Positions 8,397 through 17,257 of a stretch of DNA of 64,000 bases are shown here, piece by piece. Below the pieces are notes generated by a model. The model ran no database searches, was not told the DNA's origin, and was given only the letters and a program-made list of their open reading frames with translations. The stretch is from Pseudomonas sp. P8_229 (lineage in GTDB: Bacteria; Pseudomonadota; Gammaproteobacteria; Pseudomonadales; Pseudomonadaceae). Both the position numbers and the translations under genes were made by a program. The stretch spans positions 6,014,501 to 6,078,500 of the forward strand of contig NZ_CP125378.1 in the NCBI RefSeq assembly GCF_034008635.1, given 5' to 3'. Within the stretch, counting starts at the first letter, position 1. Every line of letters starts with the position of its first letter.

Positions 8397-8751
8397 GCTG
8401 AGGTCTTTCCTGGGCCGATTGCGATTCAGAGGAGCCTGGCGACTATATCCAGCGCACCTGCACTTGAACAGTTGCGACAGGGGCCGTGGCACTCGCCAAA
8501 TGCGCAGCCTGTTAACGGCGTCGCAAAGCCGCGAACGCCGCGATGCCCTTTGATTACAGCGACTGGACGGCAACTTGCGAGGTTTTTCGATCAGCGGTCA
8601 ACGTGCCGCCGGCGTCGTCGATCTGTCATCAAAAGAAAAGTCACTGACGTCCAATGAAAAGCGTCCCGGGTGGGCGCTCTTTAATGTCGACCCTACAAAA
8701 AGCCCCTGGCGCAACAGCCAGTCGAGTCATCGAGAAAGCGAAGGTGTCGAA
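8397..8751. other. Intergenic region between the AraC gene and the hydrolase operon
   Basis: 355 bp with no convincing gene. Its right part holds operator copy B (8623-8663) and a possible -10 (TTTAAT at 8680-8685). An open frame running through it only extends the hydrolase gene upstream without a ribosome site. The left part should hold the AraC promoter, which I cannot place confidently. Confidence 0.6.
8623..8663 (+). promoter_or_regulatory. 41-bp tandem AraC-type operator, copy B, facing the hydrolase-DUF1302 operon
   Basis: Third copy and the clearest repeat. The half-sites at 8623-8640 and 8644-8661 match each other at 14 of 18 positions, and both end in GAAAAG. It lies about 90 bp before the hydrolase start. 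Identity is 32 of 41 with the copy before qor and 34 of 41 with the copy before sorA. The 21-bp period puts both half-sites on the same face of the helix. Confidence 0.72.
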
Positions 8752-9330
8752 GTGGACAAACTGCAGACTGCCGCAACCGTTCTGATCGTACCGGGCCTGC
8801 GTGAGCACGTGGCCGAACATTGGCAAACGCTGCTTGCGGCCAGGCTGCACAACGTGCGCAGCGTGCCGCCACTGACGACCGACAAACTCGACTGCGGCGC
8901 CCGGGTGCGCGCGATCGAACAGCAACTGCAAGCCATCGATGGCCCGGTGATTGTGGTGGCCCACAGTGCCGGCGTACTGATGGTCGCGCACTGGGCGGCG
9001 CACTTTGCCGCGCAAAGCCGCCGACCGATCAAGGGCGCGCTGCTGGTTGCACCGCCGGATCTCGACGCGCCATGGCCGCAAGGCTATCCCTCGCCGGACA
9101 CCTTGCGCACGCAAGGCTGGAGTCCACTGCCGACCGGCCCGCTGCCATTTCCCAGCCTGGTCGTCGCCAGCACCAACGATCACCTCGCCAGCCTTGAGGC
9201 CGTGAGCCGCATGGCCGCCGGCTGGGGCGCCGAACTGCACAATGCCGGCGCCGTCGGCCATCTCAATCCGGCTGCCGGCTTCGGCCCGTGGCCACTTGCC
9301 GAAACCCTGATCCAGGCACTGGATCGCTGA
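8752..9330 (+). CDS. RBBP9/YdeN-family alpha/beta hydrolase
   Basis: Start set at GTG 8752 with AAGGTG upstream, giving 192 residues, the family's usual size; upstream in-frame sequence is operator DNA. The nucleophile elbow is A-H-S-A-G near residue 67. A late Asp (T-N-D-H) and His (V-G-H-L) complete the expected triad. RBBP9-like proteins are small serine hydrolases. It is the first gene after operator copy B, so it may hydrolyse an ester or lactone of the substrate. This role is inferred. Confidence 0.75.
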   Translation: MDKLQTAATVLIVPGLREHVAEHWQTLLAARLHNVRSVPPLTTDKLDCGARVRAIEQQLQAIDGPVIVVAHSAGVLMVAHWAAHFAAQSRRPIKGALLVAPPDLDAPWPQGYPSPDTLRTQGWSPLPTGPLPFPSLVVASTNDHLASLEAVSRMAAGWGAELHNAGAVGHLNPAAGFGPWPLAETLIQALDR

Positions 9331-9451
9331 TTTCAGGTGCCGGTGGGCTGCACGCCACCGGCCATCGCCCTCACACCTGAACACGCTGCCCTGACTTGGG
9401 GAAGCGCGAGGGCAGCTGCGCTTAAAACAACTACAAAAAAGCGGAGACACC

Positions 9452-11467
9452 ATGCACAACCCTGACAAGCGTCACCGATTCGCCCCTTCGCGTCGCACCG
9501 TGCTGGCTTCGGCCATTCTCGCCGCCGCCATGCCTGGCGCCCAGGCGGTGGAGCTGGACACCGGCAACCCGGACTGGACGGCGCGGCTGGATAACACCGT
9601 CAAATACAACTACGGCGTGCGCACCGAAAGTGCCGACAAACGCATGTTGGCAACGCCGAACAACAACGATGGCGACTACAACTTTCGCAAGGCCGGCACC
9701 ACCATCAGCAACCGTGTCGACCTGCTGACCGAAATGGACGTGGTCTACAAGAACGCCATGGGTTTTCGTGTCAGTGCCGCCAGTTGGTACGACCAGGCTT
9801 ATGAAAACGCCGGTTCCAACAGCAACCCGTTCGTCAACGGTAATGACGCCCGCTCCGGACTGGTCGCCAACGACCCGCGTCTGGCCGGGGTGACCCAGGA
9901 CAACGTCGGCAACGGCAGCCCGCACTTGAGCAACTACGCCAAGCGCTATTACAGCGGACCGTCCGGCGAGATTCTCGATGCATTCGTGTTCTACAGCACC
10001 GACGTTGGCGAGCAGTCACTGCTCAGCGTCAAGGCCGGTCAGCACAATGTGTTCTGGGGGGAAACCCTGCTTAACCCGGTGCACTCGGTGAGTTACGGCC
10101 AGTCGGGACTGGACCTGGCGAAACTCGCCGCATCCCCCGGCACCGAAGCCAAGGAACTGTTCGTACCGCGCAAGCAGTTGTCGATGTCGCTCACGGTCAA
10201 TCCCGAGCTGACCGTCGGCGCGCAGTATTTTCTCGACTGGGACGCCGCGCGGTTGCCCGAGGCCGGGACCTACTACGGCGGTTCCGATCTGGTCGGCTTC
10301 GGTGCGCAATCGTTCCTCTTGGGCAACACCAATGCGGTGGTCCCGGGCAGTCCGCTGGGCTGCGGCCTGGCGCCGTGCAACGGTTTGACCAACGTGCGCC
10401 GTGGGCATGACCTGACGCCCGGCAGCAGCGGCGACTGGGGCGTCATGGCCAAGTGGTCGCCGGCCTGGCTCGATGGCACGCTCGGCGTCTATTACCGCAA
10501 CACCTCGGACATCCTGCCCCAGGCCTGGCTCAACGCGACCGGGCTGACGTCGGCCAATGCCAACGGCTCGCGGCCGGCGGGGCAGGTGCCGGGGGTGGTG
10601 AACATTCTCAATTCGTTGAGTACCAGCACCTACCAACTGGCCTACGCCGACAACATTCAGATCTTCGGCCTGAGCCTGTCCAAGGACGTTGGCGGGATCA
10701 GCGTTGGCTCGGACTTGAACATCCGTCACAACATGCCGCTGGCGAGTATCCCGGCGATTGTCAGTTCCACCAGCCCGCTGGGATTGGGCGCGGGCCTCGG
10801 CCTGCTCCCGGCGCGCACCGCCGAGACCGGGGTGATCTACGACACGCCGAGTCGCGGCGACAGCATGAGCGCCACCGGCGACACCTTGCACTGGACGCTC
10901 AACGGCCTGATGAGCATGGGCAAGACCCCACTGTTCGATTCGGCGACGCTGCTTTCCGAGCTGTACTACAGCAACCTGCTCAAACTCGATAACAAGAACG
11001 CTGCGCTGTACAAGGGCAACGACAGTTATCGCGGGATCGACGCGCCGACCCGCGACAACTGGGGCATCGCCGTCAACTTCACGCCGACCTGGTACCAGGT
11101 GCTGCCCGGTGTCGACTTCAACCTGCCGCTGTCGATCAACGCGGGGCTGGCCGGTGTGTCGCCGGTGTCTGGCGGCGGTGCGAAGAACACCGGCAACTAC
11201 GCCGTGGGCGTCGGTGCCGTGGCGTACAACAAATACTTCATCGACCTCAAATACGTGGACTCCTTCGGCAAGACCGACAAGTGCGACGCCAGCGGCATGA
11301 GCACCGGCGCGGCCCAGGCCAGCGGTGGCGACGGCTCCACGCCCAATGCCTTCAGCGGCAATCAGAACTACGCCTGTTACGGCGGCGGCTATTCGGCGTT
11401 TTCCGGTGGCGGGGCCACCACCGCCGACCGTGGCGCGGTGTACCTGACGATGAAAACCACGTTTTGA
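9452..11467 (+). CDS. DUF1302 outer-membrane beta-barrel-like protein
   Basis: 671 residues. A basic start and hydrophobic stretch end in Ala-Gln-Ala near residue 31, a signal peptide. The rest is rich in alternating beta-strand pattern with Tyr, Gly and Asn, and ends in aromatic Phe, typical of an outer-membrane barrel. DUF1302 proteins occur next to DUF1329 proteins in many Pseudomonas loci for hydrophobic substrates, and probably form a porin-like uptake route. It lies 121 bp after the hydrolase and 59 bp before the DUF1329 gene, with GGAGA before the ATG. Confidence 0.85.
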   Translation: MHNPDKRHRFAPSRRTVLASAILAAAMPGAQAVELDTGNPDWTARLDNTVKYNYGVRTESADKRMLATPNNNDGDYNFRKAGTTISNRVDLLTEMDVVYKNAMGFRVSAASWYDQAYENAGSNSNPFVNGNDARSGLVANDPRLAGVTQDNVGNGSPHLSNYAKRYYSGPSGEILDAFVFYSTDVGEQSLLSVKAGQHNVFWGETLLNPVHSVSYGQSGLDLAKLAASPGTEAKELFVPRKQLSMSLTVNPELTVGAQYFLDWDAARLPEAGTYYGGSDLVGFGAQSFLLGNTNAVVPGSPLGCGLAPCNGLTNVRRGHDLTPGSSGDWGVMAKWSPAWLDGTLGVYYRNTSDILPQAWLNATGLTSANANGSRPAGQVPGVVNILNSLSTSTYQLAYADNIQIFGLSLSKDVGGISVGSDLNIRHNMPLASIPAIVSSTSPLGLGAGLGLLPARTAETGVIYDTPSRGDSMSATGDTLHWTLNGLMSMGKTPLFDSATLLSELYYSNLLKLDNKNAALYKGNDSYRGIDAPTRDNWGIAVNFTPTWYQVLPGVDFNLPLSINAGLAGVSPVSGGGAKNTGNYAVGVGAVAYNKYFIDLKYVDSFGKTDKCDASGMSTGAAQASGGDGSTPNAFSGNQNYACYGGGYSAFSGGGATTADRGAVYLTMKTTF

Positions 11468-11517
11468 CTCAACGCTTGATCACCCACGGCTCAAGGGCTC
11501 AGTCCCGCAGGCAGGAG

Positions 11518-11525
11518 AACAATAA
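11518..11525 (+). promoter_or_regulatory. Candidate Hfq/Crc motif at the DUF1329 ribosome site
   Basis: AACAATAA lies between the AGGAG ribosome site and the ATG at 11527, where Hfq/Crc binding would block translation. It fits the AANAANAA pattern. Functional role is inferred. Confidence 0.35.
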
Positions 11526-11526
11526 G

Positions 11527-12885
11527 ATGAAATGTGTGCACACGTTGCTCGCCGTATCACTGGCCATGGCCATCGCCGCTCAGGCCCAAGCCGCCGTCTC
11601 GGCGCAGGACGCCGCCAAACTGGGCAGCAACCTGACGTTGGTCGGCGCCGAAAAAGCCGCCAATGCCGACGGCTCGATTCCCGCCTACACGGGCGGTCTG
11701 ACCACGCCACCGGCAACCTTCAAACCCGGTGACAGCATGCGCCCGGATCCCTTTGCCGAGGAAAAACCGCTGCTGATGATCGATGGCAAAAACGTCGAGC
11801 AGTACAAGGGTGAACTCAGCGCCACCAGCGTCGAACTCGCCAAGCGCTTCCCCAGCTTCCATATCAATGTGTACCCGACTCACCGCACGGTCTCACTGCC
11901 CAAAGCGGTGCTCGACAACGGGGTGAAAAACGCCACTGGCGCCAAGTCGCTGGAAGGCGGGCTGGCGATCGACAACGTGCTGCCCGGGGTGCCGTTTCCG
12001 ATTCCGCAATCAGGCAACGAGGCGATGTGGAATTTTCTGCTGCGCTATCAGGGTGTGAGCATCAATTCCAAGTACGACTCGTGGAACGTTGACTCGGCGG
12101 GCGTGGCGAGCCTCGCGATCACCGGGCAGGCGTTCATTTCCTATCCGATCTACGAAAACCTCACGCAGCCGATCAACAGCGCCGATATCTACTACCAGAT
12201 GAAACTGTCGTACACCGGGCCAGCACGACGGGCCGGCGAAGCGATCATGCTCAAGGACGCCGCGAACCCATTGCAGCAACCGCGCCGTGCCTGGCAGTAC
12301 TTGCCAGGGCAGCGCCGGGTCAAGCTGGCACCGAACCTGGCCTACGACACGCCTAATCCTGGCACCGCCGGCGCGGGCACCTACGACGATGTGTTCGTGT
12401 TCAACGGCGCGCTGGACCGCTACGACTGGAAGCTGCTGGGCAAGCAGGAAATGATCGTGCCCTACAACACCTACAAGCTGACTTATGCCCAGGATCCGAA
12501 AGCGCTGACCACCGCCAATCACCTCGCTGCGGACTATGTGCGCTGGGAAAAACACCGGGTCTGGGTGGTGGAAGGCACGCTCAAGGCCGGCGCGCGGCAC
12601 ATCTACCAGAAGCGCCGCTTCTATCTGGATGAAGACAGCTGGACCGCTCTGGCCTCCGATCAATACGACGCTCGCGGTCAGCTGTATCGCGGCTCGTTCG
12701 CTTTCCTCAGCCAGAGCTACGACAAGCAGGTCCCGGACTCCACGCCGTTCATGATCTACGACCTGGTCGGCGGTTCGTACAACATCAACGGAGTGGTGGG
12801 GCCGTACGGCGGCATCAAGTACATCGAGCCGCTTTCGAAAGCGCAGTGGTCCTCGGAATCGTTGGCCGGCAGTGGTATTCGCTAG
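11527..12885 (+). CDS. DUF1329 outer-membrane lipid-handling-type protein
   Basis: Start at ATG 11527 with GCAGGAG upstream; 452 residues. A cleavable signal peptide (M-K-C-V-H-T-L-L-A-V, cut near A-Q-A-A) precedes the conserved early segment L-T-P-V/L-G-A-E-type (here L-T-L-V-G-A-E-K-A-A) and the D-G-S-I-P-A-Y-T-G-G motif of DUF1329. The fold resembles LolA/LolB-like beta sheets, suggesting a periplasmic carrier for hydrophobic molecules. It is almost always paired with DUF1302, as here. No enzyme motif is visible. Confidence 0.85.
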   Translation: MKCVHTLLAVSLAMAIAAQAQAAVSAQDAAKLGSNLTLVGAEKAANADGSIPAYTGGLTTPPATFKPGDSMRPDPFAEEKPLLMIDGKNVEQYKGELSATSVELAKRFPSFHINVYPTHRTVSLPKAVLDNGVKNATGAKSLEGGLAIDNVLPGVPFPIPQSGNEAMWNFLLRYQGVSINSKYDSWNVDSAGVASLAITGQAFISYPIYENLTQPINSADIYYQMKLSYTGPARRAGEAIMLKDAANPLQQPRRAWQYLPGQRRVKLAPNLAYDTPNPGTAGAGTYDDVFVFNGALDRYDWKLLGKQEMIVPYNTYKLTYAQDPKALTTANHLAADYVRWEKHRVWVVEGTLKAGARHIYQKRRFYLDEDSWTALASDQYDARGQLYRGSFAFLSQSYDKQVPDSTPFMIYDLVGGSYNINGVVGPYGGIKYIEPLSKAQWSSESLAGSGIR

Positions 12886-12895
12886 GGGACGCGTC

Positions 12896-13975
12896 ATGCA
12901 TGCGCATACAAAACACCGGCAGTGGGCGTTGGGCGCATTGCTGATGCTGGCTCAGGGTTGGGTTGCTGCCGGCGATTATGTCGATGTGCTGGACCTGCCG
13001 GCCAAGGTCAGCGCGCTGGCCACCAGCAGTCCGTTGACCGGCGTGGCCCGCGCCGGGGAGCGACTGGTTGCGGTCGGGCAGCGCGGGCACATCGTCTATT
13101 CCGATGACGCCGGCCAGCATTGGCAGCAGGCCGCCGTACCGGTGAGCGCTGACCTCAGCGCGGTCAACTTTGCTTCGCCGACGCAAGGCTGGGCGGTCGG
13201 CAACGACGGCGTGGTGTTGCACAGCAACGACGCCGGGGCGACCTGGCGCAAGCAACTCGATGGCCGGCAGATCGGCGCGTTGCTGGTCGAGCACTACGGC
13301 GCGCTGGCCCGCGCCGAACCCGACAATCCGCAGTGGCCGTTGCTGGTGGCTGAAGGTCAGCGGCTGGTGGAGCAGGGCGCCGACAAACCGTTGCTGGATG
13401 TCTGGTTTGCCAACGAGCAGCTCGGTTATGTGGTCGGCGTGTTCAACCTGATTCTGCGCACCACGGACGGCGGCCAGCATTGGACGCCGTTCCAGGATCG
13501 TACCGACAACCCGCAAGGCTTTCACCTCAACGCCATCGCCTCGACCGGCGACGGGCTGTACATCGCCGGCGAGCAAGGCCTGCTGCTCAAGTGGGAGGAC
13601 GCCCGCCAGCGTTTCGTTGCGCGGCCGACGCCGTACCAGGGCAGCTTTTTCGGTGTGCTCGGCAAGCCCGGCGAAGTGCTCGCCTATGGCCTGCGCGGCA
13701 ACATCTGGCGCAGCACCGACGGCGGCAACAACTGGACGCCGCAGGCCAGCGGCCTGCACGTGAGCATCACCGCCGGGCTCGTCGATGCCGATGGCAATTA
13801 CCGCTTGTTCAGCCAGGGCGGGAAGATGTTGCTCAGCCACGGCCATGACGCGCATTTGCAGTGGCAACAGCAAGTCGAACCCGTGCCAGTGGCCGGCGCC
13901 GCACAAGCCGCCAACGGTGCGCTGGTGCTCGCCGGCAGTCGTGGCGTGCTGAGCCTGCGCACACAACAAGAATAA
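12896..13975 (+). CDS. YCF48/BNR-repeat periplasmic protein
   Basis: Start at ATG 12896, ten bases after the DUF1329 stop; 359 residues. A signal peptide ends near A-A-G at residue 24. Four Asp-box/BNR-like repeats are visible (S-D-D-A-G-Q-H-W, S-N-D-A-G-A-T-W, T-D-G-G-Q-H-W, S-T-D-G-G-N-N-W), indicating a beta-propeller. The family is named after a photosystem II assembly factor, but in Pseudomonas it accompanies MMPL/RND transporters, and the photosynthesis label is misleading. It probably acts as an accessory protein for the next gene's transporter. Confidence 0.82.
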   Translation: MHAHTKHRQWALGALLMLAQGWVAAGDYVDVLDLPAKVSALATSSPLTGVARAGERLVAVGQRGHIVYSDDAGQHWQQAAVPVSADLSAVNFASPTQGWAVGNDGVVLHSNDAGATWRKQLDGRQIGALLVEHYGALARAEPDNPQWPLLVAEGQRLVEQGADKPLLDVWFANEQLGYVVGVFNLILRTTDGGQHWTPFQDRTDNPQGFHLNAIASTGDGLYIAGEQGLLLKWEDARQRFVARPTPYQGSFFGVLGKPGEVLAYGLRGNIWRSTDGGNNWTPQASGLHVSITAGLVDADGNYRLFSQGGKMLLSHGHDAHLQWQQQVEPVPVAGAAQAANGALVLAGSRGVLSLRTQQE

Positions 13976-13999
13976 AAACCTCAGAGCGAGAACCCGGAT

Positions 14000-16498
14000 A
14001 TGGGCACTATCGAGCAAGACGGCATGCCGGTCATCCGCGATCTGCGTGACTTCGACCGCCATTGCGGCAACCGCCTGGAACGGCTGGTGTTCAACCACCG
14101 CCCGCTGTTCATGCTGTTGATGACACTGGTCACGCTGCTGCTGGGCTACATGGCCGTCACCCGTCTGGAGCTGCGTCCCAGCTTCGAAAAGATGATTGCG
14201 CAGAGCCAGCCGTACATCCAGAACTACCTGGAAAATCGCCAGTCATTGCGCGGCCTGGGCAATTCAGTGCGGGTGGTGGTGGAAAACACCCGGGGCGATA
14301 TCTTCGACCCGGCGTACCTCGATGTGCTCAAGCAGGTCAACGATCAGTTGTTCCTCACCGACGGTGTTGACCGCGCCTGGATGAAGTCGCTGTGGAGCCC
14401 GGCGGTGCGCTGGACCGAAGTCACTGAAGAAGGCTTTCAGGGCGGCCCGGTGATGCCCGATGCCTACCAGGGCCGGCCGGAGCAGATCGAACAGTTGCGC
14501 CAGAACATTTCCCGCGCCGGCATCGTCGGCAGTCTGGTGGCCAGTGACTACAAGTCGAGCATGCTGGTGGTGCCGCTGCTCGACAAAGCGGCGGCGGGCG
14601 GCCAGCCGATCAACTATCACGGCTTCTCGCGGATGCTCGAAGAGCAATTGCGCGACAAGATCGAGTTTGCCGGTGACAGCGCGGCGCGCAAGGCCGGCGC
14701 CGAGGGCAAAGGCCCGTACAAGGTGCGGGTGATCGGTTTCGCCAAACTGATGGGCGACCTGATCGACGGGCTGATTCAAGTGATGATGTTTTTTGCGTTG
14801 GCGGTGATCACCTCGCTGCTGATCATCTACTTCTACACCCGCTGCGTGCGCAGCACTTTGCTGGTGGTCGGCTGCTCGCTGGTGGCGGTGGTCTGGCAAC
14901 TGGGCATCATTGCCTGGCTCGGCTATGCCATCGATCCGTACTCGGTGCTGGTGCCGTTCCTGATCTTTGCCATCGGCGTCTCCCACGCCGCGCAGAAAAT
15001 GAACGGCATCCTGCAGGACATCGCTCGCGGCACTCACCGACTGGTCGCCGCGCGCTACACCTTTCGCCGCTTGTTCATTGCCGGGGTCACCGCGTTGCTG
15101 GCCGACGCGGTGGGCTTCGCCGTGTTGATGCTGATCGACATTCCGGTGATCAAGGACCTGGCGATCACCGCGAGCATCGGCGTCGCGGTGCTGATCTTCA
15201 CCTCGCTGTTGCTGATGCCGGTGGCGCTGTCCTACGTCGGTGTCGGCGCCAAAGCGGCGGAGCGTGCGCTGCAGATCGACACCCGGGCCGAGCGGCACAA
15301 AGGCTTCGGCAAGCTGTGGGACTGGCTCGACCGTTTCACCACGGTCAAATGGGCCACGGGGGCGGTGCTGGTGGCGCTGTTGATGGGCATCGGCGGTTTC
15401 GTCATCAGCCTGCAACTGAAGATCGGCGACCTGCAAAGTGGCGCCCCGGAGCTGCGCGCCGACTCGCGCTATAACCGCGACAACGCTTACATCACTCAGC
15501 ATTACGCACTGTCCAGCGACCTGTTCGCGGTGATGATCAAGACTCCGCCCGAAGGCTGCCTGAACTATAAAACGTTGATATTGGCCGATCGGCTGGCCTG
15601 GACGCTGCAGCAGAACCCCGGCGTGCAAGCAACGGCGTCGCTGGTCAACGCAGTGCGGCAGATCACCGCCGGCACGTACGAAGGCAACCCCAAGCTCAAC
15701 AGCATCCAGCGCAATCAGGACGTGCTCAATTACGCCGCGCAACAGGCCTCGGTCAACTCACCGGAACTGTTCAATACCGACTGCTCGCTGATGCCGGTGA
15801 TTGCCTTCCTGAAGGACCACAAGGCCGAGACGCTGGATGCGGTGGTGGCGCTGGCGGATAAGTTCGCCCGGGAAAACAGCAGTGCTGACCGCCAGTTCCT
15901 GCTCGCCGCTGGCAGCGCCGGGATCGAAGCGGCGACCAACATTGTGGTGCGCGAAGCCAATCGCACCATGCTGTTGTACGTCTACGCGGCGGTGACGCTG
16001 TTCTGCCTGATCACCTTCCGCAGCTGGCGCGCCACACTCGTAGCGCTGCTGCCACTGGTGCTGACCTCGATCCTCTGCGAGGCGTTGATGGTGGTAATGG
16101 GCATCGGCGTAAAAGTCGCGACCCTGCCGGTGATCGCATTGGGGGTGGGAATCGGCGTGGATTACGCGCTGTACCTGCTCAGCGTGCAGCTGCAGTACCA
16201 GCGCCAGGGCCTGTCGTTGTCCCAGGCTTATCGCAACGCAGTGTCGTTCACCGGGCGCGTGGTGGGGCTGGTCGGCATTACCCTGGCGGCCGGCGTGGTG
16301 TGCTGGGCCTGGTCGCCGATCAAGTTTCAGGCGGACATGGGCATCCTGCTGACGTTCATGTTCCTGTGGAACATGCTCGGTGCACTGATCCTGATTCCGG
16401 CGCTGTCGTACTTTCTGTTGCGCAAGGTCTCGGTGAGTGCTCGCCCCGCACCTGCCGTTGAACGCGCCGCAGCGAGAGCAAGCTCGCTCGCCACCTGA
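14000..16498 (+). CDS. MMPL/RND-family transporter
   Basis: 832 residues in two similar halves. Each has one N-terminal helix (about 33-55 and 452-475), a periplasmic domain and a bundle of about five helices (about 255-410 and 650-810), the layout of MMPL/HpnN-like transporters that move lipids or hydrophobic compounds. It is shorter than the about 1000-residue drug-efflux RND pumps and has no adaptor or TolC gene beside it. Last gene of the operon. The final residues (A-A-R-A-S-S-L-A-T) and the approach to the stop codon are encoded by a REP sequence. Confidence 0.85.
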   Translation: MGTIEQDGMPVIRDLRDFDRHCGNRLERLVFNHRPLFMLLMTLVTLLLGYMAVTRLELRPSFEKMIAQSQPYIQNYLENRQSLRGLGNSVRVVVENTRGDIFDPAYLDVLKQVNDQLFLTDGVDRAWMKSLWSPAVRWTEVTEEGFQGGPVMPDAYQGRPEQIEQLRQNISRAGIVGSLVASDYKSSMLVVPLLDKAAAGGQPINYHGFSRMLEEQLRDKIEFAGDSAARKAGAEGKGPYKVRVIGFAKLMGDLIDGLIQVMMFFALAVITSLLIIYFYTRCVRSTLLVVGCSLVAVVWQLGIIAWLGYAIDPYSVLVPFLIFAIGVSHAAQKMNGILQDIARGTHRLVAARYTFRRLFIAGVTALLADAVGFAVLMLIDIPVIKDLAITASIGVAVLIFTSLLLMPVALSYVGVGAKAAERALQIDTRAERHKGFGKLWDWLDRFTTVKWATGAVLVALLMGIGGFVISLQLKIGDLQSGAPELRADSRYNRDNAYITQHYALSSDLFAVMIKTPPEGCLNYKTLILADRLAWTLQQNPGVQATASLVNAVRQITAGTYEGNPKLNSIQRNQDVLNYAAQQASVNSPELFNTDCSLMPVIAFLKDHKAETLDAVVALADKFARENSSADRQFLLAAGSAGIEAATNIVVREANRTMLLYVYAAVTLFCLITFRSWRATLVALLPLVLTSILCEALMVVMGIGVKVATLPVIALGVGIGVDYALYLLSVQLQYQRQGLSLSQAYRNAVSFTGRVVGLVGITLAAGVVCWAWSPIKFQADMGILLTFMFLWNMLGALILIPALSYFLLRKVSVSARPAPAVERAAARASSLAT
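16471..16494 (-). repeat. REP-type palindrome overlapping the end of the MMPL gene
   Basis: Read on the minus strand it begins GTGGCGAGCGAGCTTGCTC, the common REP family of the fluorescens group. It forms a short hairpin (GAGC/GCTC core). It lies inside the coding sequence, ending two bases before the stop codon, and may also act as a transcript-end stabiliser. Confidence 0.7.
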
Positions 16499-16572
16499 TA
16501 AAAAATGACGCGGCAGATCGCCTGCCTCTTGTACATTTGGCGCCTGTGAACTTGATGGAAGGAGCAGGGCAC

Positions 16573-17172
16573 ATGAGCGTACCGGATCAGCAGGCGTGGC
16601 TGCCGTGGACGCCCGAGCAGTTATCGCAGAGGTTGCGAAAGGTTTCGCGGCCTTGGTGCGTAGTCGGTGGATGGGCGCTGGATTTATGGATGGGGGTGCA
16701 AACCCGCGCGCACAGCGACCTGGAGTTCACCGTCCTGCGCAATGATTTCTGCTGTTTCCGGCAAGCGTTGGGGGATCTCGATTTCTACGCGGTCAAAGAC
16801 GGTTCGTTCGAGTTTCTGCCGGAGGGCGGCATTCCCGCGAGCGACGTTTTTCAGGTCTGGGGTTATGACAAGGCTGCCAGTGCCTGGCGGGTGGACGTGA
16901 TGATCGAGCCCGGCACCCCGGACACCTGGGTGTATAAAAGAGCCCCGGCGATTTTTTATCCGCGCAGCGAAATGGTCGCTCGCAGCCCGTACGGCATTGC
17001 CTATTTGCGCCCGGCGGCAACGCTGTTGTTCAAAGCCAAAAACACTCGGGAAAAAGATCGCAGTGACTTCAACAGAGCACTGCCGCTTTTGTCTGCTGAA
17101 GAGCGCCAGTGGCTGGCCCGGCATCTGACGCTGTTGCATCCCGAACATGACTGGTTGCGCACGCTCAGATGA
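16573..17172 (+). CDS. LinB-like nucleotidyltransferase-fold protein
   Basis: Start chosen at ATG 16573 behind GGAAGGAGCAGGG; 199 residues. The segment V-V-G-G-W-A-L-D-L-W followed by R-A-H-S-D-L-E-F (about residues 30-50) is the G-G-W/D-x-E pattern of the pol-beta nucleotidyltransferase family that includes lincosamide and aminoglycoside nucleotidyltransferases. A second acidic residue lies in V-D-V-M-I-E near 115. Such genes are often mislabelled amino-acid transporter. No resistance function can be claimed, and no partner toxin or antitoxin gene is nearby. Confidence 0.65.
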   Translation: MSVPDQQAWLPWTPEQLSQRLRKVSRPWCVVGGWALDLWMGVQTRAHSDLEFTVLRNDFCCFRQALGDLDFYAVKDGSFEFLPEGGIPASDVFQVWGYDKAASAWRVDVMIEPGTPDTWVYKRAPAIFYPRSEMVARSPYGIAYLRPAATLLFKAKNTREKDRSDFNRALPLLSAEERQWLARHLTLLHPEHDWLRTLR

Positions 17173-17257
17173 AGCAAGCCCCGGTCGGGCAGCAAGCCGG
17201 ACCGGGTGGTGGGATAGCCGCGAAAAATAGCTGTTCAGACTTGCGCCATTCCAGGCG

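Noticed and set aside
8575..8751. Upstream extension of the hydrolase gene.
   Set aside because: It would translate the 41-bp operator and a promoter region. The GTG at 8752 gives the normal family length.
12896..13975. A photosystem II assembly role for the YCF48-like protein.
   Set aside because: The name comes from plant homologues. The organism is not phototrophic, and the gene is coupled to an MMPL transporter.
16573..17172. The nucleotidyltransferase-like gene as an MNT/HEPN toxin-antitoxin or an antibiotic-resistance gene.
   Set aside because: No HEPN partner gene is present, and resemblance to LinB-type proteins is only at motif level.
17179..17206. GC-rich imperfect hairpin after the nucleotidyltransferase gene as a terminator.
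   Set aside because: Mismatched stem and no T-run.
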